Under the pieces are notes generated by a model. It ran no database searches. It was not told where the DNA came from and saw only the letters and a program-made list of their open reading frames with translations. Made by a program: the position numbers and the translations under genes. From contig CAZUEX010000001.1 of assembly GCA_964619535.1 (NCBI GenBank), positions 248,001 through 312,000 of the forward strand: a stretch of DNA of 64,000 bases, in the 5' to 3' direction. Shown piece after piece: positions 60,115 through 64,000 of this stretch; the stretch's first letter is position 1, and every line of letters starts with the position of its first letter. Origin of the DNA: Leptonema sp964619535. GTDB lineage: Bacteria > Spirochaetota > Leptospiria > Leptospirales > Leptonemataceae.

Positions 60115-62025
60115 ATGTCAAAAGAAAAGATTATTGGAATCGACCTTGGAACAACCAACTCCTGCGTTTCCGTAATGGAGGGTGGTGATCCCGTAGTGAT
60201 TGCAAATGCCGAAGGAACGCGAACGACGCCGTCCATTGTGGCACTGACCGATAATGATACCCGTCTGGTCGGGCAGATTGCCAAGAACCAGGCGATCACC
60301 AACCCGACGAATACGATCCGTTCCGTGAAGCGTTTTATGGGACGTCGTTACTCAGAAATCAACGAAGAAATGGACTATGTTTCTTACAAGGTTGTAAAGT
60401 CCGGTAATGACGGCATAAAGATCGAAACGGATCATGGTTCCTATACTCCTCAGGAAGTTTCTGCCATGATTCTGCAGAAGATGAAGGATACGGCAGAGGC
60501 CTACCTGGGACATAAGGTTTCGAAGGCCGTGATCACCGTACCTGCCTACTTCAATGATGAACAACGTCAGGCTACAAAGGATGCAGGTCGTATTGCAGGC
60601 CTGGAAGTAGAACGTATTATCAACGAGCCAACGGCTGCTGCTCTGGCCTATGGTCTCGACAAGAAGGGCAAGAACTCCCGCATTGTCGTCTATGACCTTG
60701 GTGGTGGTACATTCGATGTGTCCATCCTTGAGCTGGCAGATGGTCTCTACGAGGTGAAGTCCACAAACGGTGATACGCACCTCGGTGGGGATGACTTCGA
60801 CCAGGCCATCATGGAATGGATGATCGATGAATTCAAGAAGGAATCGGGCATTGATCTTTCCAAGGACAGGATGGCAATGCAGCGTCTGAAAGAGGCTGCC
60901 GAGAAAGCCAAGATTGAGCTTTCCGGAACCATGCAGGCGCAGATCAACATTCCGTTTATTACAGCGGATCAGTCCGGTCCGAAACACATGAATCTCAGCC
61001 TGAGTCGGGCGAAGTTCGATCAGATTACGAAGCACCTTGTAGAGCGTACACGCATCCCGTGTGAGAATGCCCTTCGCGACGCCGGTCTGTCTGCATCTGA
61101 CATCGACGAGGTTATCCTGGTTGGTGGATCGACCCGTATTCCGGCCGTGCAGAACCTGGTGAAAGAGCTCTTTAATAAAGAGCCGAACCGTTCTGTAAAC
61201 CCCGATGAGGTGGTTGCCGTCGGTGCTGCTATCCAGGGTGGTGTGCTGGCCGGTGAGGTTTCTGACGTTCTGCTGCTTGATGTGACTCCGCTTTCGCTGG
61301 GTATTGAAACGCTGGGTGGCGTGTTTACACGTTTGATCCCGCGAAATACAACGATTCCTACCCGCAAAAGCCAGATTTTCTCCACTGCAGCGGACAACCA
61401 GACGGCCGTATCCGTTCACGTACTGCAGGGAGAAAGGGAAATGGCCCGCGACAACCGCACGCTGGCCCGTTTTGATCTTGTGGGCATTCCGCCTGCACCG
61501 CGTGGCGTTCCGCAAATCGAGGTTACCTTCGACATCGATGCCAACGGCATTGTGCACGTATCGGCCAAGGACCTCGGTACGGGCAAAGAGCAGAAGATTC
61601 GCGTCGAAAGCTCCAGCGGTCTTACCGAAGAAGAGATCAACCGGATGGTGCAGGAAGCCGAAGCCAATGCTGAAAAGGACAGGAAGGCCAAAGAGGCGAT
61701 TGAGGCACGGAATGAACTCGATACGCTGATCTACTCCGTCGAAAAGGCGGTGAATGAAGCAGGCGAGTCGCTTCCGGCTGAAGAAAAGTCGAAGGTTGAG
61801 GATGCCGTGCGCCGTGCAAGAACGGCTATGGATTCTCAGGACATCGATGCCTTGAATCAGGCCAAACAGGAACTGACCACCCTGATGGGTGAGATTGCCT
61901 CCCGCGCGCAAAGCGCCGGTCCGCAGCAACAGGCTTCTGGCCAGGAGCAAGGCGAACAGCAATCCGGGCAATCGGGTGAAAAGGTAGTCGATGCCGATTA
62001 TACCGTTGTCGATGATGAAAAATGA
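60115..62025 (+). CDS. dnaK: Hsp70 chaperone DnaK
   Basis: An ATP-dependent chaperone. The 636-residue protein has IIGIDLGTTNSCVSVMEGG at the start, VYDLGGGTFDVSILE, VILVGGSTRIPAVQ and the peptide-binding domain with DVTPLSLGIETLGGV. The Gln/Gly-rich C-terminus ends VVDADYTVVDDEK. AGAGGATACTGACT precedes the ATG. It acts with GrpE and DnaJ encoded on either side. Confidence 0.98.
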   Translation: MSKEKIIGIDLGTTNSCVSVMEGGDPVVIANAEGTRTTPSIVALTDNDTRLVGQIAKNQAITNPTNTIRSVKRFMGRRYSEINEEMDYVSYKVVKSGNDGIKIETDHGSYTPQEVSAMILQKMKDTAEAYLGHKVSKAVITVPAYFNDEQRQATKDAGRIAGLEVERIINEPTAAALAYGLDKKGKNSRIVVYDLGGGTFDVSILELADGLYEVKSTNGDTHLGGDDFDQAIMEWMIDEFKKESGIDLSKDRMAMQRLKEAAEKAKIELSGTMQAQINIPFITADQSGPKHMNLSLSRAKFDQITKHLVERTRIPCENALRDAGLSASDIDEVILVGGSTRIPAVQNLVKELFNKEPNRSVNPDEVVAVGAAIQGGVLAGEVSDVLLLDVTPLSLGIETLGGVFTRLIPRNTTIPTRKSQIFSTAADNQTAVSVHVLQGEREMARDNRTLARFDLVGIPPAPRGVPQIEVTFDIDANGIVHVSAKDLGTGKEQKIRVESSSGLTEEEINRMVQEAEANAEKDRKAKEAIEARNELDTLIYSVEKAVNEAGESLPAEEKSKVEDAVRRARTAMDSQDIDALNQAKQELTTLMGEIASRAQSAGPQQQASGQEQGEQQSGQSGEKVVDADYTVVDDEK

Positions 62026-62034
62026 TTCCGTACG

Positions 62035-62052
62035 GGGCGGGTTATCCCGCCC
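62035..62052 (+). other. Hairpin in the dnaK-dnaJ spacer
   Basis: GGGCGGG (62035-62041) and CCCGCCC (62046-62052) form a 7-bp GC stem with a TTAT loop, 9 nt after the dnaK stop. There is no T-run. It may protect the 3' end of the dnaK message or slow transcription so that dnaJ is made at a lower level. Confidence 0.55.
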
Positions 62053-62112
62053 TTCACAGGACCCGAACGTATTGAAAACCCGTAAGTAAATACCGCACAG
62101 CGCAGAGGAACG

Positions 62113-63219
62113 ATGGCAGATCGCGATTATTATGAAATACTCGGCGTCGACAGAGGCGCTTCGGTGGAAGATATTAAAACGGCGTATAGAAAGCTGGCCC
62201 TGAAATATCACCCCGATCGCAACAAGAATGACAAAACCGCCGAGGAGAAGTTCAAAGAGGCAACGGAAGCTTACGAGGTTTTATCGGACCCGGAGCGACG
62301 CCAGGCCTACGACCGCTACGGAAAGGCCGGCGTAGACGGTATGGGCGGACAGGGATTCGGTTATCGTGCCTATACCGATTTTTCAGATATCTTTGGAGAC
62401 ATTGGAGACATCTTTTCAGAGTTTTTTGGCGGAAGCAGTGGCTTTCGGTCGCAGGGTGGCGTAAGGCGCGGCTCGGACCTGCGCTACAACGTTGAGATCT
62501 CTCTTGAAGAGGCCGCAGAGGGCAAAGAGATCAAAGTGGAGATTCCGCGCAATGAACCCTGTGATGTCTGTGGAGGCTCAGGAGCTGCCAAGGGCAGCCG
62601 GCCGCAGATCTGTCCCCTCTGTCAGGGAAGCGGACAGGTAAGAACCACACAGGGCTTCTTTTCTGTGACCACGACCTGCCCGCAATGCCGCGGGAACGGA
62701 AAGATTATCAAGGATCCGTGCCTTGCGTGCAAAGGCCAGGGGGTAACGGAGAAGCGTCGTACGCTGAACATCCGCATTCCGCCAGGAGTGGAGACGGGAA
62801 GCCGCTTAAAGGTGTCCGGAGAAGGAGAGACGGGACCGAACGGTGGCCCTCCTGGAGACCTCTATGTTGTAACCCATGTGAAACGTCATCCCATCTTCGA
62901 ACGACAGGGGAATGACCTGGTCGTCGTCGCCAATATTGCTGTAACCACGGCCATGGTGGGAGGTGAGATACAGGTTCCGCTCATTGATGGCAAGAAGGCC
63001 AAACTGAAGATCCCTGCAGGAACGCAGAGCAACCAGATCTTCCGGTTGAAGGGAAAAGGCATGCCCATGATGGGAGGCCGTGGAAGAGGGGATCAGCATG
63101 TGATCATCCATGTACTCGTTCCAAAATCCCTGAATGGACGCTCCAAAGACCTGATCAAGGAGCTGGATGCAGAGCTGGAACGTATGGGTGAAAAGGTGGA
63201 GAACTTCTCACGCCCCTGA
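62113..63219 (+). CDS. dnaJ: DnaJ co-chaperone
   Basis: Stimulates DnaK ATPase and delivers substrates. The 368-residue protein has the J-domain with KYHPDRNKN (HPD), a Gly/Phe-rich stretch (GGQGFGYRAY), four zinc-binding repeats (CDVCGGSG, CPLCQGSG, CPQCRGNG, CLACKGQG) and the C-terminal substrate-binding domains. It is class I DnaJ of normal size and the last gene of the heat-shock operon. The next 84 nt include GGTTGCACC followed by seven T, a weak terminator candidate. Confidence 0.97.
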   Translation: MADRDYYEILGVDRGASVEDIKTAYRKLALKYHPDRNKNDKTAEEKFKEATEAYEVLSDPERRQAYDRYGKAGVDGMGGQGFGYRAYTDFSDIFGDIGDIFSEFFGGSSGFRSQGGVRRGSDLRYNVEISLEEAAEGKEIKVEIPRNEPCDVCGGSGAAKGSRPQICPLCQGSGQVRTTQGFFSVTTTCPQCRGNGKIIKDPCLACKGQGVTEKRRTLNIRIPPGVETGSRLKVSGEGETGPNGGPPGDLYVVTHVKRHPIFERQGNDLVVVANIAVTTAMVGGEIQVPLIDGKKAKLKIPAGTQSNQIFRLKGKGMPMMGGRGRGDQHVIIHVLVPKSLNGRSKDLIKELDAELERMGEKVENFSRP

Positions 63220-63303
63220 TACGGGTTGCACCGGCCTTTTTTTGCTCATGCATCTACCGTTAAAGGATTGTAACGATGCGAACCGGGAAAAAATGGGACC
63301 GGT

Positions 63304-64000
63304 ATGAGCAAACTGAAGGTCGGTGTAATCGGTACAGGCCATATGGGCCAGTACCATGTAAATGTTATCGTTAATATTGCCGGGGCAGAGGTAATCGGTT
63401 GCTTTGATACCGATGCCAACCGTCTGGCCGAGATCAGCAAACGGTTCGATATCCAGGGCTTCAAGGATATGGACGAGCTGATCGACAGGTCTGAGGCCCT
63501 GATCATTGCCGTTCCGACCGTCTATCACTACGAAATTGCGAAAAAATGCCTGGAACGCGGCAAGCATGTTCTCGTAGAGAAGCCGATGACCGAAACCGTG
63601 GAGCAGGCGCGGGAGCTGGTTGAGCTCGCCGAGCAGAAGGACCTCGTCCTGCAGGTGGGGCACGTAGAGCGATTCAATGGGGCCGTCCTTGAGCTGAAGA
63701 AGGTCGTTGAGCGGCCATTTTTGATCGAAGCCCGCCGCCTGGCTCCCTTTAACCCACGCATTGCCGATGTTGGCGTTGTCCTCGATCTGATGATCCATGA
63801 CCTGGACATCGTTACCAACCTGATCGGTGACGAGATTCGTTCGGTTTCAGCCGCCGGTACATCTGCCTTTACAAGGCATGAGGACGTAGCCGCTGCCGTT
63901 TTGCAGTTCGAATCAGGATGCGTGGCCAACATCAGTGCCAGCCGGGCAACGCAGAATAAGATCCGCACGCTGACCATCACCCAGGAAAAGGCCTATATCA
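63304..64000 (+). CDS. Gfo/Idh/MocA-family oxidoreductase, 3' end outside the window
   Basis: An NAD(P)-dependent sugar or cyclitol dehydrogenase. The first 232 residues are present. It begins MSKLKVGVIGTGHMGQYHVN (Rossmann GxGxxG), then GKHVLVEKPMTETVEQAREL with the EKP catalytic Lys, and LDLMIHDLDIVTNLIG, the C-terminal-domain D-x2-H-D-like site. The EKP and HD-containing motifs are intact. The substrate is unknown. It is 84 nt after dnaJ and may be a separate unit. Confidence 0.88.
   Translation, partial: MSKLKVGVIGTGHMGQYHVNVIVNIAGAEVIGCFDTDANRLAEISKRFDIQGFKDMDELIDRSEALIIAVPTVYHYEIAKKCLERGKHVLVEKPMTETVEQARELVELAEQKDLVLQVGHVERFNGAVLELKKVVERPFLIEARRLAPFNPRIADVGVVLDLMIHDLDIVTNLIGDEIRSVSAAGTSAFTRHEDVAAAVLQFESGCVANISASRATQNKIRTLTITQEKAYI

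Noticed and set aside
60352..62211. A 619-codon open frame on the minus strand, opposite dnaK
   Set aside because: It mirrors dnaK codon bias; antisense open frames over dnaK are a known artefact. It has no binding site, and its translation is Leu/Arg/His-rich and unlike any family.
1..64000. Search for tRNA, rRNA, CRISPR, IS or prophage features
   Set aside because: No tRNA-like arms, regularly spaced repeats, transposase, integrase or attachment-site duplications were found by reading both strands.

Overview
The window carries a mid-50s % GC, gene-dense bacterial chromosome segment with no phage, insertion sequence, CRISPR array, rRNA or tRNA that I can see. Several things point to a spirochaete of the order Leptospirales, probably one of the higher-GC relatives of Leptospira such as Leptonema or Turneriella. 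These are the gene order rpsB-tsf-pyrH-frr-uppS-cdsA-dxr-rseP-proS-trpB, an MBOAT acyltransferase followed by a DUF1574-type protein, many secreted TPR/HEAT proteins and lipoproteins, and hrcA-grpE-dnaK-dnaJ behind a CIRCE-type operator. The genus is an inference; the order is well supported.

Layout. 1-1474: the end of a GMC oxidoreductase and a small DUF4321-like membrane protein. 1479-12576 (+): a long run for translation (rpsB, tsf, frr, proS), nucleotide supply (pyrH), isoprenoid and envelope precursors (uppS, cdsA, dxr), intramembrane proteolysis (rseP), trpB and an ArsC/Spx-like protein. 12600-14009 (-): a decayed YwaF-like membrane protein gene and argC. 14163-20105 (-): recA, a CDP-alcohol phosphatidyltransferase, and a three-gene MacA/MacB-like ABC exporter. 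20403-23486 (+): a ferritin-like protein, a YidD-domain lipoprotein and recJ. 23566-25902: an acyl-CoA dehydrogenase facing away from a PhaR-type regulator. 26022-31752 (+): a HEAT-repeat protein, an SH3-like lipoprotein, an RsuA/RluB pseudouridine synthase, and the MBOAT/SGNH pair. 31756-35286 (-): an inositol-monophosphatase-family enzyme and three membrane proteins, one with two TM2 domains. 35363-43878 (+): a LolC/LolD-type ABC module, a fused McsA-McsB protein, ClpC, a small membrane protein, a TPR protein and MtaB. 43897-52222 (-): alpha-galactosidase, galactokinase, D-Ala-D-Ala ligase, MeaB and an ethylmalonyl/methylmalonyl-CoA mutase in one tightly packed run, then a methyltransferase. 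52221-58094: fibronectin/TPR envelope proteins, a metalloenzyme of unknown substrate on the minus strand, and two poorly characterised proteins. 58107-63219 (+): the class I heat-shock operon with promoter and operator. 63304-64000: the start of a Gfo/Idh/MocA oxidoreductase.

How the parts fit. Protein quality control is strongly represented: hrcA/grpE/dnaK/dnaJ, clpC with an McsA-McsB fusion next to it, and rseP. Envelope construction is the second theme: uppS, cdsA, ddl, pgsA-like, LolCD-like, YidD-like, MBOAT/SGNH. The most unusual items are the compact McsA-McsB fusion that keeps the phosphagen-kinase catalytic residues but lacks the usual C-terminal region, two divergent gene pairs whose start codons overlap or nearly touch, a lipoprotein without a convincing start codon, and the YwaF-like gene remnant in frame behind argC.
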